A stretch of DNA of 64,000 nt, taken from the NCBI GenBank assembly GCA_015231825.1, contig JADGAV010000003.1:1-64000 (forward strand), written 5' to 3'. The DNA comes from SAR324 cluster bacterium. Its GTDB lineage: Bacteria; SAR324; NAC60-12. Positions 44,100 to 53,593 of the stretch are shown here, in pieces (the first letter of the stretch is position 1; each line of letters starts with the position of its first letter). The notes under the pieces were generated by a model. The model did no database searches, was not told the DNA's origin, and saw only the letters and a list, made by a program, of their open reading frames with translations. A program made the position numbers and the translations under genes.

Positions 44100-45077
44100 A
44101 TGACAGTATTTATTGTTCGAAGATTGATGCAAAGTGTTCTCGTGGTCCTCGTCGTTTCCATGATCCTGTTTGCAGGGATCTTTGCCATTGGTAACCCGGT
44201 GGATATTCTTCTGCCGCCGGATGCTACCCAGGAAGACCGCGAGGAAGCCATTCAGGCCCTCGGTTTGGACAAACCCCTGCTCATCCAATACGGACTTTTT
44301 CTCGCCAACGCAGTACGAGGAGATCTGGGAACCTCTTTCGTTCACAATGTCCCTTCGATGCAGCTGATCCTGCACCGAATGAATGCGACTTTAGAATTGG
44401 CACTGCTTGCCCTGATATTTGCTGTCTTCATTGGTATTCCTCTGGGAATGCTGTCTGGCGCCCACCCGAATACCCTCCTCGACCGAACCCTGATGACCGG
44501 ATCGATTTTTGGTTTCAGCATCCCGAATTTCTGGCAGGGATTGATGCTGATTATGGTTTTTTCAGTATTTCTGAGATGGCTGCCATCAACTGGGAGAGGA
44601 GAAACCGGGACAATTCTTGGCATTGAGACCAGTTTAGCAACCTGGGATGGAATTCAACATATGATCATGCCTGCCTTGAATTTGTCGCTTTATAAAATTT
44701 CGATGGTGATGCGATTGACTCGAGCCAGCATGCGCGAAACCTTGCCGATGGATTTTGTCAAATTTGCTCGCGCCAAAGGATTGACGGGACGCCGAATTAT
44801 TTTTGTACATGTTTTGAAAAACATTATGCTTCCCATCATTACGGTAATCGGTATGGAACTGGGTTCATTGATTGCCTTTGGTGTGGTCACTGAAACCATC
44901 TTTGCCTGGCCGGGAATGGGAAAACTTTTGATCGACAGCATCAATGTTCTGGATCGGCCGGTGATTGTCGCCTGGCTGATGATCGTGGTGCTCTTGTTTA
45001 TCAGCATCAATCTATTAGTGGACATTATCTATTCTGTTCTTGATCCGCGGATTCGCCTTTCGGATGTCAAATCATGA
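44100..45077 (+). CDS. Peptide ABC transporter permease, DppB type (second system)
   Basis: DppB-like subunit of 325 aa: FIVRRLMQSVLVVLVVSMIL at the N-terminus, the periplasmic segment PVDILLPPDATQEDREEAIQ, FGFSIPNFWQGLMLIMVF and the EAA loop FVKFARAKGLTGRRIIFVHV. It ends DPRIRLSDVKS. It overlaps the next permease gene by 4 bases (ATGA). Confidence 0.93.
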   Translation: MTVFIVRRLMQSVLVVLVVSMILFAGIFAIGNPVDILLPPDATQEDREEAIQALGLDKPLLIQYGLFLANAVRGDLGTSFVHNVPSMQLILHRMNATLELALLALIFAVFIGIPLGMLSGAHPNTLLDRTLMTGSIFGFSIPNFWQGLMLIMVFSVFLRWLPSTGRGETGTILGIETSLATWDGIQHMIMPALNLSLYKISMVMRLTRASMRETLPMDFVKFARAKGLTGRRIIFVHVLKNIMLPIITVIGMELGSLIAFGVVTETIFAWPGMGKLLIDSINVLDRPVIVAWLMIVVLLFISINLLVDIIYSVLDPRIRLSDVKS

Positions 45078-46009
45078 GTGAAAGTCTAGCCACGGAACAC
45101 ACAGCGACATACCACGAAACAGACGATACGCTTTCAAGGCAAATTGTCAGAGGTGTCCTCAACAGCAAAGAGGCCACATTCTGGTTAACAGTGGGATTGA
45201 TCATCCTCTCCATTGCGCTTTTGGCTCCCTGGATTGCACCACAGGACCCATACGATTTGATGGTGTTGGACATTATGGACAGCCGGATGCCACCGGGGAC
45301 GAAAAACTTTGACGAGTCCCTGACTTACTGGCTTGGAACCGACGGCCAGGGCCGTGATATGTTGTCGGCAATCATGTATGGCTTGAGAACAAGTATCAGT
45401 GTTGGCGTGATGGCTGGAGTGATTGCCCTCATTTTAGGAATGATTTTAGGATTAACCGGGTCCTATTTCGGAGGTTGGGTTGATGCATTGATCATGCGGA
45501 CCGTCGACCTCATGCTGGGTTTTCCGACAATTCTGGTCGCCCTCATCCTGCTTTCGGTTTTAGGTCAAGGGGTCGACAAAGTCATCATGGCGCTGGTAGC
45601 CGTCCAATGGGCAAACTATGCACGGGTGGTTCGCAGTGCCGCTCTGGTTGAACGAGAAAAAGAATATATTGAGGCCGCAACTTGCCTTGGCTTGGGTCAT
45701 TGGAGAATTCTCTTCAAACATCTGCTGCCCAATTGTCTCCCTCCCGTCATTGTAATCGGAACAGTGCAGGTGGCCCATGCGATTTCTGCGGAAGCGACAC
45801 TCAGCTTTCTGGGACTCGGAGTGCCGATTACCGAACCATCTCTTGGTTTACTCATCGCCAATGGCTATCAACTTCTTCTTTCAGGGATGTATTGGATCAG
45901 TTTTTTTCCAGGAGTGGTTTTACTGTTAACCATCTTCAGCATCAACATTGTCGGCGACAGGATCCGCGAAATATTAAATCCCAGGTTGCTGCAGGAAGGA
46001 GAAAACTAG
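45074..46009 (+). CDS. Peptide ABC transporter permease, DppC type (second system)
   Basis: DppC-like subunit of 311 aa: a longer hydrophilic N-terminus (about 35 residues), membrane span, PWIAPQDPYDL, YWLGTDGQGRDMLSAIMYGL and EAA loop KEYIEAATCLGLGHWRILF. The sequence VPITEPSLGLLIANGYQLLL is typical of the family. Its stop overlaps the GTG start of the next gene by one base. Confidence 0.93.
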   Translation: MSESLATEHTATYHETDDTLSRQIVRGVLNSKEATFWLTVGLIILSIALLAPWIAPQDPYDLMVLDIMDSRMPPGTKNFDESLTYWLGTDGQGRDMLSAIMYGLRTSISVGVMAGVIALILGMILGLTGSYFGGWVDALIMRTVDLMLGFPTILVALILLSVLGQGVDKVIMALVAVQWANYARVVRSAALVEREKEYIEAATCLGLGHWRILFKHLLPNCLPPVIVIGTVQVAHAISAEATLSFLGLGVPITEPSLGLLIANGYQLLLSGMYWISFFPGVVLLLTIFSINIVGDRIREILNPRLLQEGEN

Positions 46010-46989
46010 TGCCTGATTCCGAACCGACTTTAAAAGTTGAAAAACTTCACACTTCATTTTTTACAAAGGCGGGAATCGTCAAGGCTGTCAACGATGTGAG
46101 CTTCAGCGTCAAAAGGGGAGAAATCCTCGGCCTTGTGGGAGAATCGGGTTCCGGCAAATCCATCACCGCCTTTTCAATTCTAAACCTGATTGATCCGCCT
46201 GGACGGATCACCAGCGGTAAAATACTTTTCAATGGCAGAGATCTCGTCGGTTCCAGTGAAAAGGAAATGCAGCAATTGCGCGGAAATAAAATTGCGATGA
46301 TCTTCCAGGATCCGATGATGACGCTGAATCCAGTACTGCGGATTGATACCCAGATGATTGAAACCATCCAGGCCCACGAGAAAGTCAGTCATCGGGTCGC
46401 TTATGAAAGGGCACGCGATGGCTTGGGAAGAGTCGGTATTTCTTCTCCTGAAGAACGCTTGAAAGCCTATCCACATCAATTTTCCGGCGGTATGCGTCAG
46501 CGCGTGGCAATCGCAATTTCATTTCTGCTCAAACCTGATCTGGTGCTGGCCGATGAACCAACGACTGCTTTGGATGTCACCATTCAGGGACAGATTCTTT
46601 ATGAAGTGCAGAAGTTATGTCGTGAAACAGGTACAGCCATGGTTTGGATTACCCATGACTTGGCGGTCGTCGGGGGTCTGGCAGACCGTGTCTGCGTGAT
46701 GTACGCAGGTCGAATTGTGGAAGAAGGAGGAGTGGATGAGGTGATTGACACTCCGATGCATCCCTATACGCACGGACTGATTGGCTCCGTGCCGAGCCAA
46801 AACCGTCGTGGACAGGTCCTCTATCAAATTCCCGGCATGACTCCTTCTCTGCTGAGTCTGCCGAAAGGGTGCACCTTTCGCCCTCGCTGCACTCAAAAAA
46901 CAGAACAATGTCTTGAGGTCCCGCAAACTTTAAGGACATCCAGCGGACGTATGATGAGCTGCTACAATCCTTTCAATCAAGGACTTTGA
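46009..46989 (+). CDS. Peptide ABC transporter ATPase, DppD type (second system)
   Basis: ATPase of 326 aa with Walker A GESGSGKS, Q-loop MIFQDPMMTLNPV, signature FSGGMRQRV, Walker B LADEPTTALD and the C-terminal cysteine-bearing extension KGCTFRPRCTQKTEQC. The frame is open far upstream, but the GTG at 46009, overlapping the DppC stop (TAGTG) and preceded by GGAAGGAG, is the sensible start. It overlaps the next ATPase gene by 4 bases. Confidence 0.93.
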   Translation: MPDSEPTLKVEKLHTSFFTKAGIVKAVNDVSFSVKRGEILGLVGESGSGKSITAFSILNLIDPPGRITSGKILFNGRDLVGSSEKEMQQLRGNKIAMIFQDPMMTLNPVLRIDTQMIETIQAHEKVSHRVAYERARDGLGRVGISSPEERLKAYPHQFSGGMRQRVAIAISFLLKPDLVLADEPTTALDVTIQGQILYEVQKLCRETGTAMVWITHDLAVVGGLADRVCVMYAGRIVEEGGVDEVIDTPMHPYTHGLIGSVPSQNRRGQVLYQIPGMTPSLLSLPKGCTFRPRCTQKTEQCLEVPQTLRTSSGRMMSCYNPFNQGL

Positions 46990-47981
46990 TGACAGATCCC
47001 ATCATTCAATTGAAGCAGCTGAGCAAGCAATTCATCCGCAATCTGGATTTTGCTGAAAAAGCAGCAAACCTTTTGGGAGCCGGCATCAAAAAGCAGGTGG
47101 TTCATGCAGTGGATGATGTCAATTTAAATATTTTTAAAGGAGAAGTGATTGGACTTGTTGGAGAATCCGGCTGTGGAAAATCTACGCTGGGACGGATGGT
47201 TGCCGGGATTCTGAAACAGTCAAGCGGCAGCATTCGATACCGTGGAAAAGACATCCATCAGCTCAGCACCGAAGAAAGAAGACGGGTTCAATTGAATATC
47301 CAGATGATTTTTCAAGACTCCATGTCTTCTTTGAACCCCCGGATGAGGGTTAGAAATATAATCGGAGAAGGTCCATTGGTTCATGGCCTGACAAGCCAAT
47401 CTGAAATGGACGACTATCTCGACAATATCATGATCAGAGTCGGTTTGGACCCTGAATTCAAACGACGTTACCCGCATCAGTTTTCAGGCGGGCAGCGTCA
47501 GCGAATCGGCATTGCCAGAGCGATTGCGGTCAAGCCGGAATTTATCGTTTGTGATGAATCCGTCGCCGCACTGGACGTGTCTATTCAAGCGCAGGTACTC
47601 AACTTATTTATGAAACTGCGTGAAGATCTGCAGTTGACATATTTGTTCATCAGCCACGATCTTGGGGTGGTGGAACACCTTTCTGATCGTGTCGTGATTT
47701 TGTATTTGGGCCGGGTTGTTGAAATTGCGCCAACCGAAGCGTTGTTCGAACAGCCCAATCACCCGTATACCCGCGTGCTGATGGCAGAGGTACCGCGGAT
47801 CAATTTGCGGCATCGGAAATATAGCCCGGTGGCAGGTGAGATCCCTTCCCCTTTAAATCCGCCATCCGGATGCCATTTCCATCCGCGATGTCAATTTGCC
47901 GAACCGCGATGTGGCAAAGAAAAACCGTTGCTGAAGGAAATTGCTTCAGAACGGTTCTCTGCCTGTCATCTCAACGAGTAA
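46986..47981 (+). CDS. Peptide ABC transporter ATPase, DppF type (second system)
   Basis: ATPase of 331 aa with Walker A GESGCGKS, Q-loop MIFQDSMSSLNPR, signature FSGGQRQRI, and a Walker B region that reads VCDESVAALD instead of the common DEPVSALD, which keeps the Asp and catalytic Glu. The C-terminal extension ends FHPRCQFAEPRCGKEKP. The binding-protein gene follows after 87 bases. Confidence 0.93.
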   Translation: MMTDPIIQLKQLSKQFIRNLDFAEKAANLLGAGIKKQVVHAVDDVNLNIFKGEVIGLVGESGCGKSTLGRMVAGILKQSSGSIRYRGKDIHQLSTEERRRVQLNIQMIFQDSMSSLNPRMRVRNIIGEGPLVHGLTSQSEMDDYLDNIMIRVGLDPEFKRRYPHQFSGGQRQRIGIARAIAVKPEFIVCDESVAALDVSIQAQVLNLFMKLREDLQLTYLFISHDLGVVEHLSDRVVILYLGRVVEIAPTEALFEQPNHPYTRVLMAEVPRINLRHRKYSPVAGEIPSPLNPPSGCHFHPRCQFAEPRCGKEKPLLKEIASERFSACHLNE

Positions 47982-48068
47982 ACTTGAGAAAATGAACCCA
48001 TGAACAATCCTGTTGTCAAATCCTCGGGAGGACTTCAATGTGAAGAATTTAAAGATTGGAGAAACACT

Positions 48069-49646
48069 ATGAAAACAAGAATGAAAGCCTTGATCCTGTC
48101 ACTATCATTGATAGTCGTTGCAGGCATCACTAATATATATGCAGAAACGGTTACCATCGGCATGCGAACCAATCCGACGGCACTGGATCCCCATTTTTCC
48201 AAGGACGGAGGGACACAAATGATTTCAATGCAGTTTTTTGAGACGCTTTATACTGCAGACGACAAAATGACCATGCAGCCGATGCTCGCCGAATCGGTCA
48301 AGGTGATCGATAAACTGACCTACGAATTCAAACTTCGCAAAGGAGTTAAATTCCATGATGGCAGCGATTTTACAGCGGAAGATGTCGTTTTCAGCCTCAA
48401 GCGGGCGAGAGACATTAAAAACAGTGCCGCTTCTTTTGCCAGCAGTGTGAAGCCAGTCAAGGAAATGAAGATCATCGACCCCTACACTCTGCAGATCACA
48501 ACAAAAAAACCTTCACCACTCCTGGTGAAAGAGGTGAGCCGAATATATATCGTTTCCCACAAAGCGGCAGCCAATGCGAGTACCGAAGACTTTAACAGCG
48601 GGAAAGCAGCCGTTGGTACAGGATCATACAAGCTGGTCAAATGGACTTCCGGAGAACAGATTGTGATGAAAAGATTTGAAGACTACTGGGGGGACAAACC
48701 GCATTTTGAAGATGTGATCATCAAGAATATTTCTAACGATGCCTCGCGAGTGGCCGGACTCCTTTCAGGCAGTTTGGACATCATTGACCAGGTACCTCCC
48801 AGTGATATGGAGATGTTAAAAAATGATCAGAAAATCACCCTCTGGCCTGTTTCGACTGCACGGTTGATTTACCTGCATATGGACCATGCCCGTGACAAAT
48901 CCCCTTTCATAACAGACGATCAGGGAAATCAGCTGGCAAAAAATCCTTTCAAGGACAAAAGAGTCCGCCTGGCTCTTTCCAAACTTATCAACCGAGATGC
49001 CTTAATTTCCCGAACTCTTTACGGACTTGGGGAACCCTCGGGTCAAATGGTACCCGAAGGAGTATTCGGCTATAATCCTGATCTTAAACCGATGGAATAC
49101 GACCCGAAAGGTGCCCTTGCACTGCTTGCTGAAGCAGGATACCCCGAAGGCTTCGGCGTAACCGTTCATGGTCCCAACAACCGTTATCTTTATGATGCTC
49201 AAGTGATTCAGACGGTGGCTCAATTTCTCGCCCGGGGGAAGATCAAGGTCAAAGTGGAAACGATGCCGAAAAATGTTTATTTCAAACGTGCAACCGCCAG
49301 GGAATTCAGCTTGTTTCTTGTCGGATATGGAACCTCTTCAGGCGATGGAATGTCAGGCTTGAGTCTGGTGCTGGCTACCTATAACAAAGAAACAAAAATG
49401 GGCAGCAATAATCGGGGGCGTTATTCCAATCCGGAATATGATGCAATCATCAACAAAGCGATGATTGAGGTCAATGAACCGATGCGTGAAAAAATGCTGC
49501 AGGATGCCGCCGTCATCGCATTTGGGGACATTGGAATCATCCCGATGTATTTTCAGGCTTCTGCCTGGGCGACAAGAAGCGGAATTCAGTACAATTCGCG
49601 CCGGGATGAACGAACCTTGGCTCGAAATATCGTCCCAGCAATGTAA
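48069..49646 (+). CDS. Peptide ABC transporter substrate-binding protein (second system)
   Basis: Periplasmic SBP_bac_5 receptor. The frame is open to 48000, but the ATG at 48069 begins a good signal peptide (MKTRMKALILSLSLIVVAG..., cleavage near IYA) after a TTGGAGAA site, giving 525 aa. Family blocks: QFFETLYTADDKMTMQPMLA, KGVKFHDGSDFTAEDVVFSL and VGTGSYKLVKWTSGE. It lies after the ATPases, unlike in the first system where it comes before the permeases. The CocE/NonD hydrolase begins 5 bases after the stop. Confidence 0.92.
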   Translation: MKTRMKALILSLSLIVVAGITNIYAETVTIGMRTNPTALDPHFSKDGGTQMISMQFFETLYTADDKMTMQPMLAESVKVIDKLTYEFKLRKGVKFHDGSDFTAEDVVFSLKRARDIKNSAASFASSVKPVKEMKIIDPYTLQITTKKPSPLLVKEVSRIYIVSHKAAANASTEDFNSGKAAVGTGSYKLVKWTSGEQIVMKRFEDYWGDKPHFEDVIIKNISNDASRVAGLLSGSLDIIDQVPPSDMEMLKNDQKITLWPVSTARLIYLHMDHARDKSPFITDDQGNQLAKNPFKDKRVRLALSKLINRDALISRTLYGLGEPSGQMVPEGVFGYNPDLKPMEYDPKGALALLAEAGYPEGFGVTVHGPNNRYLYDAQVIQTVAQFLARGKIKVKVETMPKNVYFKRATAREFSLFLVGYGTSSGDGMSGLSLVLATYNKETKMGSNNRGRYSNPEYDAIINKAMIEVNEPMREKMLQDAAVIAFGDIGIIPMYFQASAWATRSGIQYNSRRDERTLARNIVPAM

Positions 49647-49650
49647 ATCT

Positions 49651-51546
49651 ATGGGGCAGCAAAATTTCCAGGCTCCATCTGACGCAGAGGTCCTTGTTGA
49701 ACATGACGTCATGGTGCCAATGCGTGACGGTAAATTGTTGGCAACGGATATTTATCGGCCTGCTCGGGAAGGCAGGCCGATTCCCGATCCGCTTCCAGTC
49801 ATCCTGGAGCGCACCCCGTATGACAAAACAGGAACACGGCTCTCTGAGAAAAGCCTGGAAAACCCTGTTCCTCTGAGCAATCCTGAAATCGCCAGGTATT
49901 TCGTCAAATTCGGGTATATTGTCGTATTTCAGGATTGCCGGGGCCGATACAATTCCGAGGGAGATTTTACCAAATACCTGGGTGAAGGCCCTGATGGCTA
50001 TGACACCGTGGAGTGGATCATGCAGCAAGCCTGGTGTAGCGGAAAAATCGGCACCATGGGTTTGTCCTATTCAGCTCATGTCCAAAGCGCGATGGCATGC
50101 TTCAATCCACCGGGTCTGACCTGCATGCTCCTTGATTCCGGGGGATTTTCCAATGCCTACCAGGGTGGTATCCGGCAGGGGGGAGCCTTTGAGTTGAAAC
50201 AGGCCACCTGGGCTTTCAAGCATGCCGGCCTCAGCCGTTATGCAGAAAAGCATCCTGAGGCTAAAAAGGCACTGGAACAGGAAAATATTTTTGAATGGTT
50301 TTCCCGAATGCCATGGAGGCCCGGGCATTCTCCTGTAAAATGGATTCCTGAATACGAAGACTTTCTCCTGGCACAATGGACTCACGGAGAATTCGATCAA
50401 TTTTGGAAGCAAGTGGGGATTTATGCGGAAGGTTATTACGAGAATTATTCCGATGTTCCAATGCTTCATATTTCGAGTTGGTATGATCCCTACACCAGGA
50501 CTGCCACAGAAAACTTTTGCGGACTTGTGAAGCAGAAAAAGGGACCCGTTCGCTTGATACTGGGGCCCTGGCTCCATGGTCGGCGTAGTCAGCAGTTTTC
50601 CGGGGATGTGGATTTCGGCCCGGCAGCGACATTGGATCGAAACCTGGCGGAAAACTATTTTGTCTTCCGGCGGAAATGGTTTGACTGCTGGCTAAAGGGA
50701 ATCAACAATGGGGTGGAAAAGGAACCGGCTGTCAGGTACTTTCTGATGGGAGGCGGAAGTGGCTTGCGGAATCAGGACGGACGACTCGACCATGGTGGAA
50801 AATGGCGTTCAGCCTCAGACTGGCCTTTGCCTCATGCGGAGTATGTTCCTTTTTATCTTCACAAAAATAATCTGCTTGCTCCCGAGTTTCCTTCAGAATC
50901 AGAATTCAAATACTCCTACCGGTATGACCCCGGCAATCCTGTTCCAACGATTGGCGGGCCGATCACGTCCGGTCAACCAATCATGGAAGGGGGTGCCTTT
51001 GACCAGAGGGAGGAAAACCGATTCTTTGGTTCGAAAAAACCTTACCAGGCGCTTGCCTTCCGAGACGATGTTTTAGTTTTTGAATCCCGCTTGTTGGAAA
51101 ATGATCTGGAGATCACGGGTCCTATAGTCGTTAAACTTTGGATTTCATCCGACTGCGTCGATACCGACTTCACCGTCAAATTGATTGATTCATACCCCCC
51201 AAATGCTGACTATCCCCAGGGTTTTGCGATGAACATCTGCAACGGGATCCTGCGCGTACGTTACCGCAATTCCTGGGAAAATCCGGAGATGATGATTCCG
51301 GAAAAAATCTATCAGATCCAAATCGATCCTCCTCCTGCCAGCAACCTGTTTAAAGCAGGACACCGAATTCGTCTGGACATCTCCAGCAGCAATTTTCCTC
51401 ATTTTGACTTAAATTACAACACTGGCGAACCCGAGGGTACAAGCCGGTACGCAAAAATTGCCAGAAATACTGTCTTTGCCGACTCAAAAAGGCCTTCTCA
51501 TCTTGTATTACCTGTCGTCCCTCACTCTGCAAGTCACGATTTGTAA
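49651..51546 (+). CDS. CocE/NonD family hydrolase (S15-like)
   Basis: Serine hydrolase of 631 aa with the alpha/beta fold plus a C-terminal jelly-roll domain (X-Pro dipeptidyl-peptidase C-terminal type). The nucleophile elbow is GKIGTMGLSYSAHVQSA; it reads G-L-S-Y-S, so the fifth position is Ser rather than Gly. The Asp lies in ISSWYDPYTRT and the His in GPWLHG. Family members hydrolyse esters or X-Pro/glutaryl amides. There is no signal peptide, so it probably acts on imported compound in the cytoplasm. Five bases separate it from the receptor gene. The start at 49651 matches homology (VLVEHDVMVPMRDGKLLATD). Confidence 0.88.
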   Translation: MGQQNFQAPSDAEVLVEHDVMVPMRDGKLLATDIYRPAREGRPIPDPLPVILERTPYDKTGTRLSEKSLENPVPLSNPEIARYFVKFGYIVVFQDCRGRYNSEGDFTKYLGEGPDGYDTVEWIMQQAWCSGKIGTMGLSYSAHVQSAMACFNPPGLTCMLLDSGGFSNAYQGGIRQGGAFELKQATWAFKHAGLSRYAEKHPEAKKALEQENIFEWFSRMPWRPGHSPVKWIPEYEDFLLAQWTHGEFDQFWKQVGIYAEGYYENYSDVPMLHISSWYDPYTRTATENFCGLVKQKKGPVRLILGPWLHGRRSQQFSGDVDFGPAATLDRNLAENYFVFRRKWFDCWLKGINNGVEKEPAVRYFLMGGGSGLRNQDGRLDHGGKWRSASDWPLPHAEYVPFYLHKNNLLAPEFPSESEFKYSYRYDPGNPVPTIGGPITSGQPIMEGGAFDQREENRFFGSKKPYQALAFRDDVLVFESRLLENDLEITGPIVVKLWISSDCVDTDFTVKLIDSYPPNADYPQGFAMNICNGILRVRYRNSWENPEMMIPEKIYQIQIDPPPASNLFKAGHRIRLDISSSNFPHFDLNYNTGEPEGTSRYAKIARNTVFADSKRPSHLVLPVVPHSASHDL

Positions 51547-51579
51547 AAATTTAAAAAAGCACTTTTTTCCATTTTGAGT

Positions 51580-52803
51580 ATGTCTCTGAAAAACATGAAT
51601 ATCGTGGCAGTGGGTCAATCACTGATCAAACGGGATCTGATGAATGACCCGAATATAGAATTCAAAAAAGTATTAGAAAAAACCAGGGCTGCCGATCTTT
51701 CCTTTACCAACTATGAAGGAACCATTTTGGGAGACCATGGTGGCTGGTCCATGAAAGATACATTCTCACACGCATCAGCCCCCTCCGTCTTGGACACTCT
51801 CAAAGCAATGGGATTCAATGCACTTGCCCTTTCCAACAATCATGCCTTTGATCTGGGTCCTTCCGGCATTCTTTCAACTTTGGAAGAAGTTGAAAAACGA
51901 GGTTTTCTCTATGCGGGAATCGGCACGAACAAGACTCGGGCGGCACAACCTCATTACCTTGAGACAAGCAAAGGAAGAGTTGCCTTGCTTGCAATGGACT
52001 GCGGTCCTCAGCCGGATTGTTTTTACGCCCGTGACGCAGATGCCTTTACCACAGACAGACCGGGAATCAATCGACAGAGAGTCATTGAATCATTAAAACT
52101 TTCCCTTCCCGACTTGGAAACTCTCAGGGCAATCAGCAGGCAAACCGGATTTGATAAACGTCAAGCTGAGTATCGCCGGGTAGGTTTTCGCAGGGAGTCA
52201 CCAGCCGAAGAATTTTATGGAATCCCTGTGGAAGCAGGTGAAGAGACCATTGAGCAACGGCAGCTTGATCAGGATGATTTAGAAAGAAATTTATCGGCAA
52301 TTGAGGAAGCATCCAGCCATGCTGATTTTGTGATTGTCTATGTACACCATCACTACTGGAGCCCTGTTTGGGAAGAAACGCCAGCCTGGATTCAAAATTT
52401 TGCGAGGCAGTGTATCGATTGCGGAGGCAATATTTTTGTCAGTCATGGCGTTCCTTTGCTGCAGGGGATAGAGATTTACAAACGTCGCCCTATATTTTAC
52501 AGTTTGGGAAATTTTATTTTTCACTCTTTCCGAAAGTCCACTTATTCCCGGGACTCACTCTGGGAAAGCGTGATTGCCACCTGCTCTTTTGAGGACAACG
52601 GAGAACTGAATGGAATGAAATTGGATCCCGTGGTCCTGGGTGGATCAGAAGCGCTGCTGAATCATGCCCTGTCCAGAGACACCCCTCAAATGGCCGGCCC
52701 CGAATCCGGTAAAAAAATTCTTGATTCACTTGCACAAATGTCAATGTGCTACAACACACAAATTAACATTCAAGAGGGGAAAGGATATTTAATTATTGAG
52801 TAA
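51580..52803 (+). CDS. CapA family protein (poly-gamma-glutamate capsule type, metallophosphatase fold)
   Basis: A 407-residue protein with the PGA_cap metallophosphoesterase-like fold: VGQSLIKRDL, LSFTNYEGTILGD, ALSNNHAFDLGPSGI, FVIVYVHHHYW, FVSHGVPLLQGIEIYKRRPI and FYSLGNFIF. CapA is part of poly-gamma-D-glutamate production, but most homologues lack the capB/capC genes, as here. It has no signal peptide or membrane span, unlike capsule CapA. As last gene of a peptide import operon, it more likely acts on an imported molecule; this is inference. The start is ATG 51580; TTG at 51574 is possible. Confidence 0.85.
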   Translation: MSLKNMNIVAVGQSLIKRDLMNDPNIEFKKVLEKTRAADLSFTNYEGTILGDHGGWSMKDTFSHASAPSVLDTLKAMGFNALALSNNHAFDLGPSGILSTLEEVEKRGFLYAGIGTNKTRAAQPHYLETSKGRVALLAMDCGPQPDCFYARDADAFTTDRPGINRQRVIESLKLSLPDLETLRAISRQTGFDKRQAEYRRVGFRRESPAEEFYGIPVEAGEETIEQRQLDQDDLERNLSAIEEASSHADFVIVYVHHHYWSPVWEETPAWIQNFARQCIDCGGNIFVSHGVPLLQGIEIYKRRPIFYSLGNFIFHSFRKSTYSRDSLWESVIATCSFEDNGELNGMKLDPVVLGGSEALLNHALSRDTPQMAGPESGKKILDSLAQMSMCYNTQINIQEGKGYLIIE

Positions 52804-52953
52804 GCAAAGAAAGAAGCCCACCTCATTTCCAGGCCGGAAAAAATAAGATTTATTTCTTTTTGAGAATCATGTAGATTGTCAGGGATTGGTTTTTTCGTAA
52901 GATTCCGAATCTGGTCCTAAAACAACAATCCCAATTACACTGACAGGCATTGT

Positions 52954-53418
52954 ATGAATTCGGTTACCCGTGATCCTATAAATCTTGATAGTCTTCGGCA
53001 ACGAGCCCATCATCCCAAAGCAGGAGCTGTTTTGCTTTTTTGCGGAGATGTCCGCAATCACAGCGAAGGAAAGCAAGTGGAAGCGCTCGAATATGAAGCT
53101 CATGAAAGCATGGCGCTCAAACAAATCAATGACATTGTCGAAGAAGCAGGGAAGCGTTGGGAGATTCATTTTGTGGAAGTGATCCATCGTTTCGGAATTA
53201 TGAAAATTTCAGAATGTTCCATTGCCATCGCGGTTTCAACCTCTCATCGAAAAGATGCCTATAGCGCAAGCCGTTACATTATTGATACGGTGAAGCACAC
53301 CGTTCCTATTTGGAAAAAAGAACATTTCACCGATGGTTCTTCCGAATGGAGCAAAGGGTGTGAGGCATGCAGTGTTCACGAAATGCCTGAGGTTCCCCCA
53401 TCCGCTCACGTTCATTAG
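52954..53418 (+). CDS. moaE: Molybdopterin synthase catalytic subunit
   Basis: MoaE converts precursor Z (cPMP) to molybdopterin with sulfur from MoaD. The family blocks are GAVLLFCGDVRNHSEGKQV, LEYEAHESMALKQI, VEVIHRFGIMKISECSIAIA and the active-site VPIWKKEHFTDGSSEW with its lysines. 154 aa is normal. No moaD, moaA or other cofactor gene is adjacent. Molybdenum cofactor fits with selenocysteine use, for example in formate dehydrogenase, but none is in this window. Confidence 0.92.
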   Translation: MNSVTRDPINLDSLRQRAHHPKAGAVLLFCGDVRNHSEGKQVEALEYEAHESMALKQINDIVEEAGKRWEIHFVEVIHRFGIMKISECSIAIAVSTSHRKDAYSASRYIIDTVKHTVPIWKKEHFTDGSSEWSKGCEACSVHEMPEVPPSAHVH

Positions 53419-53593
53419 TCTTCCAACTATCAGCCATTTCCTCAAATTACAGAGGGTAAAACCGGATAAAACTGCTAATATTGAGTTTTTCAGACTTGGC
53501 AAAATCATGAATGCCTCCTTGAACAAGAAAAATTTCTCTTCAAACCCCGAAAAGGAAATTTATATAAGCTTTCAATCATTAAAAAACTTACTT

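Noticed and set aside
51580..52803. A poly-gamma-glutamate capsule locus based on the CapA-like gene.
   Set aside because: capB and capC are absent and the protein lacks a signal peptide or membrane anchor.
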